64,000 bases of DNA. Source: Tachypleus tridentatus (lineage: Eukaryota; Arthropoda; Merostomata; Xiphosura; Limulidae). Below the pieces are notes generated by a model, which worked only from the letters and a program-made list of their open reading frames with translations, was not told the DNA's origin and made no database searches. This document shows, one piece after another, positions 11,101 through 26,100 of this stretch. A program made the translations under genes and the position numbers. The stretch covers positions 73,438,447 to 73,502,446 of the forward strand of contig NC_134835.1 in the NCBI RefSeq assembly GCF_004210375.1. Direction: 5' to 3'. How positions within the stretch are numbered: the first letter of the stretch is position 1; each line of letters opens with the position of its first letter.

Positions 11101-14100
11101 CTATCCTTACCAGGTGTTACCTGAACAGTTGATTGGTTTGAAGTTTTATGGCTCAAAGCAACTACGTTATCTGAACCAAACAGAAGGCTGATGTTTAGCT
11201 ACTTTTAGACAGAAATGATACAAATTTCGCTTTTTACGTAAAACACATGCCAAATGGTGATATTTTATGTGAAATAAATGACTTAATATAATAATAATTA
11301 AAGAAAACAAATGAAATATAGGTTTACTGTATAATTCACTCTACCCCTTAACCATCATTACAATGTTTCTGGATGAACGACATGTTTGGGCCTGTCCTGA
11401 TGAATTAGAAAGTAAAATTTCAACACTATAAAGTCCGCATTATCCCACATATGGTTGACTGGTGTTCTCAGACTCAGACCATCTGTTTTCAGTATCTCTT
11501 TTTAATACTCATAGCGAAACTTGGGCAGATGGAGAATTGGAGCCGCTTAAATGGAAATTCCATAGCTCCAGTTTGTATTGTTGGGTGAGAGGTATAATCT
11601 CTTTTGTGATCGTGGCTGAAGTAAGTTTTTCTCAGTTCAAGCCCTGATTGTACAATGATATCATTCTGTGTTTCCTCATCGACTAAAGTCTCGTGTTCTT
11701 CGTATTTCTTTCGAACGACGCTTTGCATAACGTCAATGTTTGTGAAACTTCAGCTCTTACTCAGTTTCGATTTGACAATGAATTGCTTTTAATTTTCGTT
11801 GTCTGTCAAGGCGTGTCTTTCTTTCTTGTGAAGTCGCTTTTGTTCCATACGTTTTGCTGCTTGTCATTGGCAGTCATACTTGTTTTTTTTCTTTTTCTTC
11901 ATATTTTAATCTGAGGAACATAATCAACGTCAAAAATGTTTATCATGCCTGATTCCTCTCTTCCCTTCCATTTTATTTGTGTATAATTTCGCGGATTCGA
12001 CTTGTCTATTCAATATAATGTTACTCTTGTTTGTCAGTAGACATGACAGCATTTGATGGACATCACAACAGCAGCGCACATCTCTCTATAATATACATAT
12101 ACACGCTCTTCTATCGTCATTTCCACTTAAATTAAAATTAGACCAAAAACTTCGTCTGTCCTCTGTGGAAGAGATTAGATTAAAAAGTTTTCATTGACAC
12201 CAAAAGTTTGATGACAGACATTAAATATGCGTACGCATATCTTTAAAGGCCTACTATTACAGGGGTTAACAAATAGACACAACCTCAGCTTTATATATAT
12301 ATATATATTAGATGATCCCTTGCAGGTGTGGGTTCTTACTTCTGCAACTTGGGCTAAAATATACAAGCGATTGTTAAAAAGGGGCACCGCCCCAAAGTTA
12401 AGATACAAAACATTAAAATTAACTTTCATTTTCACCTTTGTAAAGCCTGAATTCCCACTTGGATTTCACCATAAGAATTATAATACATACATAGAAAGTA
12501 AAGCAAAACAATAACGCGTATAGATTCGGCTGCAGGAAGGTACAAAAAGTAAAGCAGAATAATAACCAGTACAGAATACATTTGCTACAATCCAGGATTC
12601 AGACTGCTCCATAAATAATTCATAGAGACAGCAATATGCCAATCAAGCTCCTCCATTATATATAGTTGCTTATATAGCTATCCAAATGGATGTCCATACT
12701 TGAATAAAACCATATTTAGGACAACATCTGTCTGTTGTAATAGTTGTCTTGTTAGCTTCTGATTGGAGATACGAAGAAGGTTTCAAAAATGACAATTTTG
12801 GTGTTCCGATAAAAGCTAGAAATATAAAATATGATGCCAGATTCGGGATCAGTGACCCCGAAAATTTCCTTCTAGTTCGTTGTTATGCTTCAATGATATT
12901 TTTGGTATGTTTTAATCCCATTGGTAGGGGGTGATATAACAATATTTAATGAGTTCTAACCTAAGAAATCGTATGTTAGGACACGTGCCCCTGGTACATA
13001 AGCACATGTTGTGAGTTTAATACGTCAATGTTCTGAGTGGGGATATGAATACATTTTTAAACATGGCCTCTCCGTGAACTGATACCAGATTCGGGGTTTG
13101 AGACCCTGAGCATCTGCTCTAGACTTCCTCACGTCTTGACAAGTTTTAGCCATCCTTAATAGAAGGACTACAACACATAAATAAGGAAACTCTCAGGCCG
13201 TCCTGAGCCCGCCTACCAACATGGTCCTACTAGTTCAAAACTCTAGGAGCAGTTCACAGAAAAACAAACAAATTCACAAATAATTTAAAGCATATCGTAA
13301 ATTAATACAGGATACACGTCATAACAGAAGGCTTTTACTCTGAAGCCTCTCATTTCTTGCGGTGATAAAGAAAACTAAACATACTTAATTCTGATTAGAT
13401 TTCTTTTACTGAATCTGTGTTTTTCAGTTAGCCTTCTTCTACTTGAAAAACATACGCTCAAAAGCAAAGTCTTTCTCTGGCGTATCTTACACCACACATT
13501 AAATAAAGGAAACGACATAATTACGCCATGCTTAAGAATTTTTCTAGAAATGATATCTATTGTACTGACTTGTACTTTAAGTAATAATTCACTAAAATAG
13601 TTTTTTTTACTACACATTTTACTACATTGTATTCTAATACAATAAAATTACATTAATCATGAAATGAATATACGCAGAACACAGAAATGTGCATTTGTAT
13701 AATAATGCACGCAGACTTACCACAATTAGCCCATAAAGTCCAAGTTCACGACACAAAACTACGTACAACAATATATTCACACAAACATAAAAGTTAGACC
13801 TCAGGATAACAATAAAATGGTGCAATCCAAACTCTGAAACATATTCGAATTTTCACGTGTTTTATCCACGAAAGCCCAAAGTGCGTAGATTAAGATATTT
13901 CTTTTTTTCCATAGGGTTGGAATGATATCAGTTTACACGGATCTCCACAGGTCCCTACCCCTAATATTGACGCACTGGCTGCTGATGGCATAGTGTTGAA
14001 CAACTATTACGTTTCGCCGCTTTGCAGTCCTTCTAGAGGTGCCCTGATGACTGGGATGTATCCAATTCACACAGGTAAGTATAACTACAAATAGTCAGAC

Positions 14101-17100
14101 CAAGAACAGTAGTTCGTATCTGATTATAGAGGAAGGAAGATAAAATTCACTCTTGTAGTTGTTGTTTTTTTCTGCAATCGCATATAATTTCCCTAACATA
14201 AACCGAATAAACCACAGTAAGCAAATTTATTCTTTTTAGGAAAAGTTTCGTTTCCAGTCAATTGTAATTCTGCTAAACCATCAGCTACAGTCTTCACAGT
14301 TTCTCATTCTTTCTTAGGTCTGAAAAGTCTTTGCAAAACTACAAGGAACCTTTACAATTTGTATTTTAGGAGATAGGTCTGTTCTATTTAAACAATTACC
14401 AAACTTCTGAAATCTTATCTTTATCATCAGATTCTCCTTGCTCCTTTTAATCTCAAACTCTCGAGAATTCAAAAACTGATTGTCGTGCAATCATTTTTAC
14501 AATACATATTTTTCGTGTTTTTTATGTTTGTGTATATAAAAGGCCTACAACATTACGTCATAGTAGCTGGAGAACCGTGGGGATTACCTCTTCATTTCAC
14601 CACTATGCCCCAGCACTTCCAATGCTTAGGATACACTACACATGCTATAGGAAAGGTAAGTATTTACATCCTCCTAATACATAATATTTTAAGATCTCTA
14701 GTTATATAAATTTCCATTACATCACATTGTAACTCAACATTTATCAAACACACTTTGGTATTTTATCTTTCCAGTGGCACCTTGGTTTCTTCAGAAAAGA
14801 ATACACACCAACGTTTCGAGGTTTTGACTCTCATTTTGGTTACTGGACAGGTTGTGAAGACTATTACGATCATACAGCACTCACTGGCGTAAGTGTCAGT
14901 TTTGTACAGCTTTGAATATACATGCAATTGAGTTTTATTGATCGAGTACATTGTAAACAGTTTTAGGTACGTTATGTGTTATAAATAATTTCGGACGCGT
15001 CTCCAAATTATTACGTTACGTATGTTAATATATTACTACTTCAAATAACCGAAAAATTTAAATTTGAATCTAGAAGTTATTTAACTGTTGATATATATCA
15101 AATTTATTGTATTTGCCAACAAGATTGATACACACAGTTTTCTTTTTACTAACACAAATATATTTTAATATACAAACAATAGAACAATATAATTTATAAC
15201 AACAGCTATTTTAGTAATTATTATCAGGTACAAGCTGACTCCTTCCAGCAAAGATATTTAATGTCCTCGCAGAAATAATAACGTCCTAAGTAATTCACTG
15301 AAGTTTATTGTTTGTAATGTTCGAAATCTTAAACGTTCCTGGTCAAATTCTGTAGTTTTCCGATTAAGAGGAGTTAATCACATTAATATCTTCCTAGCGT
15401 ACTAACTGTAACTGTTCAGTAATAATAATATTCTCTTGTCTAGGCCCGTTGCTTTCATACAAATCACGGGAATTTTTCGAAAGTATTTGTATCACATACA
15501 CACCTAGTACTTTGTTTATTTTTACTTTCAAAAACCTACAAATTCCGAGAACAGGCGGGAATTGCGCAATACACATCCAACAATATACATTACAGGCATA
15601 AAAGAAAACCATACAAAAACAAGCGTAGGTATTATGATAAATATAAACGATAAATATGTTACAGGTAACTCACTGTATTCTCACAAATCGTCACTAAGTG
15701 TATTTCCATACATGAATTGTCACACACTTGTTACTGTATGGAGTTTGGTCTATCGTCATATTTGTGAAACCATAATGTTCTTAAAAGATATCTACGCAAG
15801 AGTTAAACTAATCAAATAATTTCATCATCCGCCCCATAAATTACATATAAACCACGTTGTAGATTAGTGTGTTTGACTACTTTTTTGTTTGTTTGTTTGT
15901 TTCATTGTATCATAAGAAATCACGGTTTTTATGTTATTCAAATATCATATTAGAATGGGAATGTAGTACTTATTAACCTGAGCAAAGTGATGCGGCCTTA
16001 TGTTAATTGACTGATTTCAGGAGAATATCATGAGAGGCGGAGGAGACACAGTTACAACAGAAAGTGTTCCTACCCCTGCGTCGTGAGTAATTTTTTCCTC
16101 ATAACTTAAAAAGTATCACGATTAGGATATTGAAAGTACGGTACATTATAAATATTATACTAACACACATCTACATAACTTTTTATGTAAATTGAACGAC
16201 AAATAAACTGTTTATAAACAAATAACCAAACATAGGAGGGGCAGAAAGTGTTCGTGCATCTACTTTAATGGTCAGTTGTGTAGCCTTTGAGATGAATTGC
16301 TTGGCACAATCTCTCCTCATAACCCTCCATGATCGTTTGACAGTACTCGACTGGTATTTTCTTCCATTCTTCTTTGGCCTCCAACTCTTGCAAGTTTTTC
16401 GGATGACGCTGATGAACCCTAATCTTCCACTCATGTCAAAAGTTTTCAATTGAGTTGAGATCCGATGACTGCGATGGCCACTCCAGAACGCTTACATGGT
16501 TCCTCTGCAACCAGGATTACACATATTTCGATGTGTGCTTTCGGTCATTGTCGTGCTGGAAGATCCAACGACGCCCAAGCCGCAAGTTCCGAGCATCATT
16601 CTTGATATAAGTGCCTTATATATCAACGTACTCTTCTTTTTTCATGATTCCGTTGACGCGGTGAAGGCTGCCTACACCAGAAGAGCGGAAGGAACCCCAT
16701 AGCATGATCGAGCCAACTCCGTGTTTAACTGTAGGGACGGTGTTCTTTGGAAGATTTCGTTACCTCTTCTTACGGAAAATATTTCGAACATCATTGTGGC
16801 CGAAAACCTCGATTTTAGTCTCGTCTGACCAAAGAATACTCTTCCAATAGGTTAAGAGTTTATCTACATGCTTTCTTGCATACCTCAATCGTGCTTCTAA
16901 ATGAACAGGTTTTAAATATGGAGTTCTACGAGGACAGCATGCTTTGAACCCAGAAGAGCGTAACGTGTTCGTAACTGCAGAAGTGCTTACTTCAAACCCA
17001 GTTTCCCTTACCAGTTTCTGTATGTCATTACGTGTTAAACGAGGATTTCTACTAACCTCTTTGAGAACCTTCCTTTTGGGTCTCTCTGGAATTTTGGTGG

Positions 17101-20100
17101 GGCGTCTGGAACGAGGGAGGTGAGCAGTTGATCATGTAAGCTTAAACTTAGCAATTATGCTTTGAACAGTAGATTTCGGCACATTAAGTTGTGTAGCAGT
17201 ACCGGAAAGAGACACACGAGACTTGTATTTTACAATAATTAGGTTTTTTTAAATCACTGGACAGTTGTTTCCTGTTCGCCATGATGACCAAGCAGATAAT
17301 GACGGAGACGGCGCTAAATTGCCCGAAGTACATTTTCTGCTGGCTAAATTCCAATAATTATGAACCCAGTGTCTAGTTCTGGAATGGTATAATGTAGTTT
17401 ATTTGCCAAACTAAACAAAATTTTTACGGGAATATCAGTTTTTTCACACGTTCTGAAATGTACGAACACTTTCTGCTCCTCCAATTTTTGGTTATTTGTT
17501 GATAAACAGTTTATTTGTCGTTTAATTTACATAAAGATTTATGTAGATGTGTGTTAGTATAATATTTATAATATACTATATGTCTATTAGCCTAATCGTC
17601 GTACTTTTTAAGTTATGAGCAAACACCACTCGGGACGCAGGTGTACGAACACTTTCTGACGTAACTGTATATCACATGACGTCATAGTTCCATCAATAAC
17701 GCATAATAACTGAAAGTCTCAAAATGTGTTGATACGAGAGAATAAAGGGGTGGACGATGGTTTGCCAGAAGATGTTTATATTGTGGTTACTTAAAATATC
17801 AGAAGGCGCTGTTGATTATCAAACTACGTCATCTTATACGATTATACTACAAAGTTCTTAAAAGGATATTAGCTTATGCAATATTGTTAGTATTAGGTCT
17901 ATATTTTCGATTCAATAACAGTAATAAACAAAACCTTTAAATGTATGAAATTAAAGATTCATATATTAATCTCTGACTAAGTTGTATAATGTACGTCATA
18001 AATAATCATACAGTAAGATAATGTTCAATTTATTAAGACCTACATAGCCCTGATTCGCTTTGTTGTTTTCATTCTTACATTTGATTTTATCTTCTAGTTA
18101 CTAAACGACATAGGAAATCATTGTGCTCCAACTAGATATAGTAACACCATATCATGCCTTGTCAAACGGTTTTTTCTAAACGTATAAGGCACAGTCTCTT
18201 TATTACACTATGTGTATAAACAAAAGTTCTTCAAGTGACGTTAGCCATAATACATATCACAGTGAAGTATTTGCAATTAATACAAGGAAATAGTGATCTT
18301 ACGATAATACAAATATCAGATAATACCACACTCTTTCTATCTAACAGGCCCGGCATGGCTAGACGGATAGACTAGACTAGTAATTTGAGATATACGGGTT
18401 CAAATACCCGTTTCACAAAGTATGTTCGTCCTTTCAGCCGTGGGGACTTTGTAATGTTTAACCCAATCCCACTATTAGTTGGTAAAAGAGTAGCCCAAGA
18501 GTTGGCGATGGGTGGTGATGACTAGCTGTTTTCCCTCTAGTCTTACACTGCTTGTAAAATAGGGATGGCTAGCACAGATAACTCTCATATATCTTTGCGC
18601 GAAATTCAAAAACAAAACAATCTGCCCAACAATAATTTTAAACAACTTGTACGATGGAATATTTTGGTTCAGTATGTAATATCATACAATGTTAACTTAT
18701 TTAATGAATGATAAGTACGTATTTAGTGTCAACACAAAGGGCTATCTGCTCAGCCCACCGAGGGGATTTTAGTGTCAACACTTACCATCTTATGTTTTGT
18801 CATCCAATAGGATATCACAATTTCTCTGATACCTGTAGGGTGTCATATATTTGTGTTCAATTGATTTCTTGAACTTGTTTTTATACCAATGTCTACGGTT
18901 TTCTGTAGAATATTCACTTTGAAGTACGAAACACTAGAATACAAAGTCAATTATTAACTATAATGTTTTTTTTTTAAATAAAGAAATCATACCATACATT
19001 TAAAATTGGAATCTACGTTATTTTACGCTGAAATATTATGATAAAAAGTAGAGAATAAATAATTTGTCTTACCATTTGGATTCTAAAGTAACTGAACCAG
19101 CCTGTATGGATTTTTGAAAAGAAAAGAGAATTATTTAGAGTTTGGGATACAACTGTGATGTCTAATAATGTAAAGAATTTTTGCACATACTTTTGACTTG
19201 TTTTAATGTATATTTTTGAACACAAATTGATTGTGTGTTGTCCGTTTATTGTTCGAAACGATCGCCAACAATACAGAGACACCTACTATAAAAAACCCAG
19301 CTCAAATATATAAAATTTTGGCACATGGGAAAATGAAAAATATCTGAATGAACAAAGTTGCAAAAAAGTAAGAGAAAGGTAAGTTCTTCAACAATCATCT
19401 TCAGTACTTAATAAACGTGTACATTAACAATGCTATCAAAGATAAAAGACGTACTCTTTAACAACCGTTCGGCATATAGGTGAACGAAGGTGATATTGAT
19501 AAATGATAACCTACCTGTATTTGCAAACCAAGACATGAAAAACAAAACACCACTGTACTATACTTATGCAATCAGTTATCTGTGCGATTTACAATTTTAT
19601 CTTATAACACAGCAAAATACGTCTTTAGAGCTCAGTGTTTTATGTAGATGAAATGTGGATTTAATTAAATGAAGGTCATAAGAGGACAAATGCAAGGCCT
19701 TACATACTAAATTTTTAACTAGGAACACAAGTTTAACACAATAAAGAAAAAATGTATTGATTCTCAGTGTTTTCTCACGGATCATCAGTCATGTAATTCG
19801 TCATCTTGACGTCTGTGATAATTTCTGTGTAGGCAAATTCAACTTCTTCAGATTCTGGAACAACATCAAGCATGGAGGATACGTTATTATATATATATAT
19901 ATAGGCCTGGCATGGCCAAGCGCGTAAGGCGTGCGACTCGTAATCCGAGGGTCGCGGGTTCGTGCCCGCGTCGCGCTAAACATGCTCGCCCTCCCAGCCG
20001 TGGGGGCGTATAATGTGACGATCAATCCCACTATTCGTTGGTAAAAGAGCAGCCCAAAAGTTGGCGGTGGGTGGTGATGACTAGCTGCCTTCCCTCTAGT

Positions 20101-23100
20101 CTTACACTGGTAAATTAGGGACGGCTAGCACAGATAGCCCTCGAGTAGCTTTGTGCGAAATTCCAAAACAAACAAAACAAATATATATATATATACGTAT
20201 TATATATAATAACAGATTCTTCTACCATTAATACAGATGTTACGCTTATCAACACTGAAATTACTGCTGACCACTGGAAGCGTTGACTTGGATACTCTTG
20301 TAACTAAACCATGTGAACATCTTTGTGGCTCATCGCCGTTCAAGGTCACACGGAGATATTTGGTTTGGTTGTTTTGAATTTCGCGCAAAGCTAGCCATCC
20401 CTAATTTTGCAGTGTAAAGCTAGAGGGAAGGCAGCTAGTCATCACCACCAACTCTTGGGCTACTCTTTTACCAACGAATAGTGTAATTGACCATAACATT
20501 ATAACGTCCCTACAGCTGAAAGGGTGAGCATGTTTAGTGTGACAAGGATTCAGATTACGAGTCGAGTGCCTTAACCAAATGGCGATGACAGGCCATGGAG
20601 ATATTTGGTTTTCATGCGGCTATTTTATGAGTCTTACAAAACACAAGTCATTCTTAAAAAATCTTCATGAATATAAAGATTACAAATGGCCTGTAAAGTT
20701 ATTTCAGAGGTTTGACATTTACAGACTGTAATGAGATGCTCAAATCATTCGATACGGAAAAGATAGATAATTCGATCCTTGCCATAAAAACTATGGACAT
20801 AAAAACATCGGTACAACTTTTTTTTTAATTGGATACCAAAAAATCAATTCATAAATTTTCTCTTCAAAATTTTATGTAATAAATTAAACAAAAATGTAAA
20901 TACTTTTAAGACTTCTATTATTTTAAATAATAAAATCTCATGTAGATATAGCACTTGAAGTCAAAGAGTTATTATGTATTTACGGATTCTCCAAAGATGA
21001 CTATGTATATTGCAATTCAATTAATATATGAATATTTATGAAGTGTGTTATACAAATTAATCAATCTGTAATGTATGAAATATTAATTTTACGCATCCAA
21101 AGAGTGTTTATTATTGTTACGGAAATGAAACTAAAAAAACAGCTATGATAAATTGTTTGTGATTAAGTTACAAAGCTACACAATGAGTTATCTTTGTTCT
21201 GTCTACAACGAGTATCGAAACCCGCAGACATACAGCTGTGCCACTGGGGGTCCTAAAGGATAATACAATAACTAATATAATGTTAATAACTAAAGTATTA
21301 TATTTGTATAACATGACAACTATCATCTCTTTCCAGTAGTTTATTAGTGAACCACACAACAAATATTTGCTTGTGCATCACAGTTGACCTTACTGCCCAA
21401 ATCTCTTACATTTTGAAATTATAAGCCTGCTAGTACAACAGTTTGCAACCATTCGCTCTCTGGCGCCATTCTATGGAATTATGGTGTCACCAGATATCGA
21501 ACAATTACCTGCCTCCTCCTTTTATATCACATAATTAACTCAGGTTAAAAGGGTTAACAACTGGTTCAAATAATTTTATCCGACCTCTAATAGTTTGATT
21601 GCAACTCACGAATTTCTAATAACTGTTATGTGCTTTTCGAGAGACGAATATTTAAATAATTATTCTAATTTTTCTTGTTACATGGTACAATAGTTTTACC
21701 TATATCTTTATTAATAAAATTATGTAAACAAAATAGGTGCACAAAAACAAGAGTAACAAACAAAACAATTCTTACTGTCTTTTCTAACAGCTTCAAAACG
21801 AAATATTTTACTATAATCTGACAAGTGTTTTTATATCTTCAAATCTATGAAGAAAGAAAATGGTGTGTTAAAGACAAACGAGCCTTCTAAACATTATTAG
21901 TATTACAATAAGCTATAAAAAGCATATAGGAAAGTTCAAGATTTTATCAAATCCATCGAGAATTTTCTAAACAGATAAACTGGGTCTATAATTGGTTAAT
22001 GAAATAACACCAGTGATTTGTAAATTACTGCCGGTGTAATTACGAAAGAAACTTATAACATCTTTGCCACTTGAAATAACAAAGTTTTGTTTACTTCCTC
22101 GGCTGCAATAAACAATTCCTAAACTCTAAACAACACTGCAAAGTTGTAGTACAAAATAAGAAAAGGAACACAGATTACAGGTAACGAACATGCGAGCCAT
22201 CGTCTCTGGCTGTAAGGCACCTTGTCATGTGGTAACGCATCTATAAGCAGCGATAGATTAAACGAATTAATGATAAAGGTTCATGTTACTTTCTTTACAT
22301 TTTCACAGTTGAATGGCACATAAAAACTCAAGATCATTCTCATTTCCCGGTAAGAAATCTACCTTAAAATGCTGGAATTAATCTACTGCTATTAAGGTAA
22401 CGAAAAAACATTTCTCAACCAGAATTTGAAATTTTCAATGAAGCCTCTACCATTACATTTTCAATTTTCATTTGTGAAAATATGAAGGAAAGAACACAAG
22501 CTTCGATTGCTGAATATGGTATGAACTAAAAATTTATCTAAGGTGAGGCAATATTGTCCAATTATGTAATTTCATGCTAGCATTACACATCTATAACGTT
22601 ATACATATAACACAACTTTACGGTACTTTTGTAAAATATGGTTATTGTTCTTCAGGGCGGCTGGGGATTAGATTTCCATGACAACCTTACTACTGTGACA
22701 GATGCTTTAGGCAAGTATGCCACCAGCATTTTCACTGAAAAGGCTACAAAAATAATAGAGCAAAACCAGAACACTAAGGTGAGTAAATATTTTAATTAAA
22801 AATATTCTGTAATATATGTACATGCCTCAATCTTTACAAGCAAAAAAACAAGTTCACATATTTATGTAATCAGATGAAAAGACGTAAATTAGTGTAATTG
22901 TTTTTCCTTTGCGCGATATGAAATTAAAGGTTCATAATAAAAGTGATCTCCTGAAATGAAAAATTTAAACAACAATATATGAATGAATATTCAAAGCATC
23001 ACTTTGTTCGGAATTTCGCTTCTTTTTATTTACATTTTTTATTTTTAAATTATTTTTTCATATTTTGAGCTCGTGATGCTTTGAATATTAATATATATTT

Positions 23101-26100
23101 TAACGTGTTATAATTTATCTTGAATGACCCCCCAATTTATGTTACGTACGTTAAATATTATGATTTCAGACATCCTGACATTGGAATTTAGAAGTAAATT
23201 GAATGTTAATGTGTGTCAAATTTATGATACTTACCAACAAGATAGATACACACAACTTTCTTTCTTGTCACAAATATATTTTAATATACAAAGAGCAAAA
23301 CAACTATTAATAACGCTTATTACAAATATTAATTTATATACAAAAGATTTACAAACCTACTAGCAATGCTGAGTCTTTTATCTGATTTGGAACTGGATAT
23401 TTTATTGACGGTTCACGGAGAACGAAATAACTCTATATTTAAACACCAGTACACTTCTCTTGACGGCTAGCCAGTTTGAAGTGCACTACGTTTTTGAACG
23501 ACGACAATATCTAATGTCCTTGTAGGAATTCTAACACCCAAAGTTAATTTACTTAAACGGTTTGTAATGTTTAAAATATATAAACATTCCTGGTCAAATG
23601 TCTGTAGATTTCCGATTAATAAGCATTAGTTATAATTTTAGCTTCAAAGGTTTATAGCACACTAACAATATTATGTCTTTCATCGCGTTGCGAAGGCTAC
23701 TTTCTATACCCATTAGAAGCGAGATTTTCGAATGTTCAGTTGGCAACAATGTAAAACATATATTGTTGGTTCTTACACTCGATAACCTTCTACAAATTTA
23801 GAGAACTGGCTAGACTTTTGCAATGCAGATTTAATTATACAAGTCACGCACATTTTGCCATATTAAGTCTGTCAAAATCAGTGATGTCGAGAAACCCACT
23901 TGTTGAGAAATTTATATGTAAAAACGGCTCGTTTGGGTTGAGAAAATATTTTACATAGAAGAGCGAACAACGAAGAAGGTCGAAACGTTGTTCGCTCTTC
24001 TATGTAAAATATTTTCTCAACCCAAACGAGCCGTTTTTGCATAAAAAAGTCTGTCAAAAGATAACGTAATAGCTGTTTTTACTAAAATATGTATATATTT
24101 ATAAAACAAGAACAAAAACCAGCTGTTTTTACTAAAACAGGTTCTCCGAAGAACTTCAAAGAAACTTACTGAATGACTCTAAGATTAAAAAATAAAATGG
24201 TTATTTATCAAACAATATTACTGACTAATTTGTTAAAACTAGTGTCACTTTACTGAGTAATTTGACAGGCTCATACAAGTTTTAGTTAAAATAGTTACTT
24301 AATTTAACAATCGATAACAGAAAACCTCACGATTACGACTACGTGTATATCTTAATTGATCAATCCTATCATGTTAAGTTATTCTTAAACTTTGTCAAAA
24401 AGACAGTAATTCCAAATATTCTTAATTACTTTCTACTCTATCATCAGTAACATAAGTTGAATTAATTAAACAATCATTGTTTTATTTTATTACTCCCACG
24501 AGGTTTTTTCAAAATTTCAACAGCTGCAACTTATCATAGTGATATATATGAATATCACAACCTGAGAAAAGGCAATTCACTTTTGAAACAGCAAATTCCC
24601 TATTACACTTTATGTATTGTTCGTTTTATAGTTAAACACACGGCTACACAATTGTTTATCTTTGTTGTAACCACCATCAGTATCGAAACTCTGTTTTTAA
24701 CCTTGTAATTTTACACACCGCTGAGTCACTTGGGGAGCCTTTCTTTATTCTAACCAGTTCCTATAGTATTTTGATTAGTTGTCGATTTTTGTCACCATCA
24801 GAATTCGGGAGACATACCGCTGTACTAGCGTGGTGCAACTACGAGTCACTGTGAGCAGTTTCATCATAATGGCTCATCGTACAACATTTCAAGTATACAA
24901 TTTCCTAGAAAGATATTTCAGACGCTGAGTTAAAAAACTAATCAATCAATACCAAATAATTCTCGTGAAAAGTTTTGTTTTATTTTAAATTTCGGACAAA
25001 GCTAGACGAGGACATTCTGCGCCAGCCGTCCCTAATTACTTTTTTACCAACGAATAGTGGAATTGACTCACATTATAACGCCCCCAAGGCTGAAAGAACG
25101 AGCATGTTTGGTGTGACGGGGAGTCGAATGCCTTAAATATCTGGCCATGCCGGTCCTCGTGAAATGGAAACGGGTTTAACCCTAGTACACACACTCAAAA
25201 AAATTACGTTGCCTACACTGGGGGTCATTTTTGACCCCCCACCAAAAATATTAAAAAAAATTTATTTTCATATAAGCAAAGTATAAATTTGGACAAATAT
25301 TTATTCTATACAATTTATGCATACACTCTGGGTAATTTTATGGTCATTGCAAGCCATTTTACTACATTTGATACACTTTGAAAAAGGTTTTTTCCTTGAA
25401 TCACGTGCGCATATTTGACACCATTTCCTAACGTTCTCTTCAGCAACTTTTTGTCTTTTTGGAGGAATTACTTTATTTGTATCTTCTTCAGGCAGTAATT
25501 CATCAGTAAGCAACTTCAGAAATTCACGTCTTGCTCTTTTTTGGTACTTTGATGCGAATTCTGGATGGCGCTGGCGATAGAGAAGTAAAGCATTGTATGC
25601 GGCAGCATCAAGAATGTTATAAAATAGTGCCATTGGCCACCTTCTGGTCTTTCTTTTTGTGGAAAAGAATCTAACTATTTGGTCTAGTGTATCGACTCCT
25701 CCTTTGGTGGAGTTATAGTATGATATTATTTCAGGTTTTCCTGATTCATCATCGATTGAGGGCTCTCTATGCAACGTAGATAAGAATATTCTAGAATGCT
25801 CGAGAACATTTATAGAGTGTTCTAGAATGTTCTAGAACACAAAATTTCATATCAATATATTATTTGATTGTTTACCAGAAATGTAATTGAGTTTTTTAAA
25901 CGGGGGTCAAAAATGACCCCCTATGTGGAAAACGTGTATTTCGACATTAGACAAGGGGTGTAATACCCCATTTGCATAAAATACATGTTAAACGTATTAG
26001 TATAGTATGTTATTAGTATAGATTAAATTAGGTACATTTTTAGGCCTGAAAGTCACACCTTTGATATCTCTATAACAACTTAAACACAAGTGGGCCCATT

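Noticed and set aside
16021-16082. Possible extra sulfatase exon (AG before GAGAATATC, GTGAGT after)
   Set aside because: It runs into the left end of the Tc1 element, and joining it to exon 5 puts a stop in frame. Exons 4 and 5 already join in phase without it.
19904-19985. Functional tRNA gene in the tRNA-like head
   Set aside because: The head is followed by the conserved SINE body and tail, and the same unit recurs about ten times with mutated boxes.
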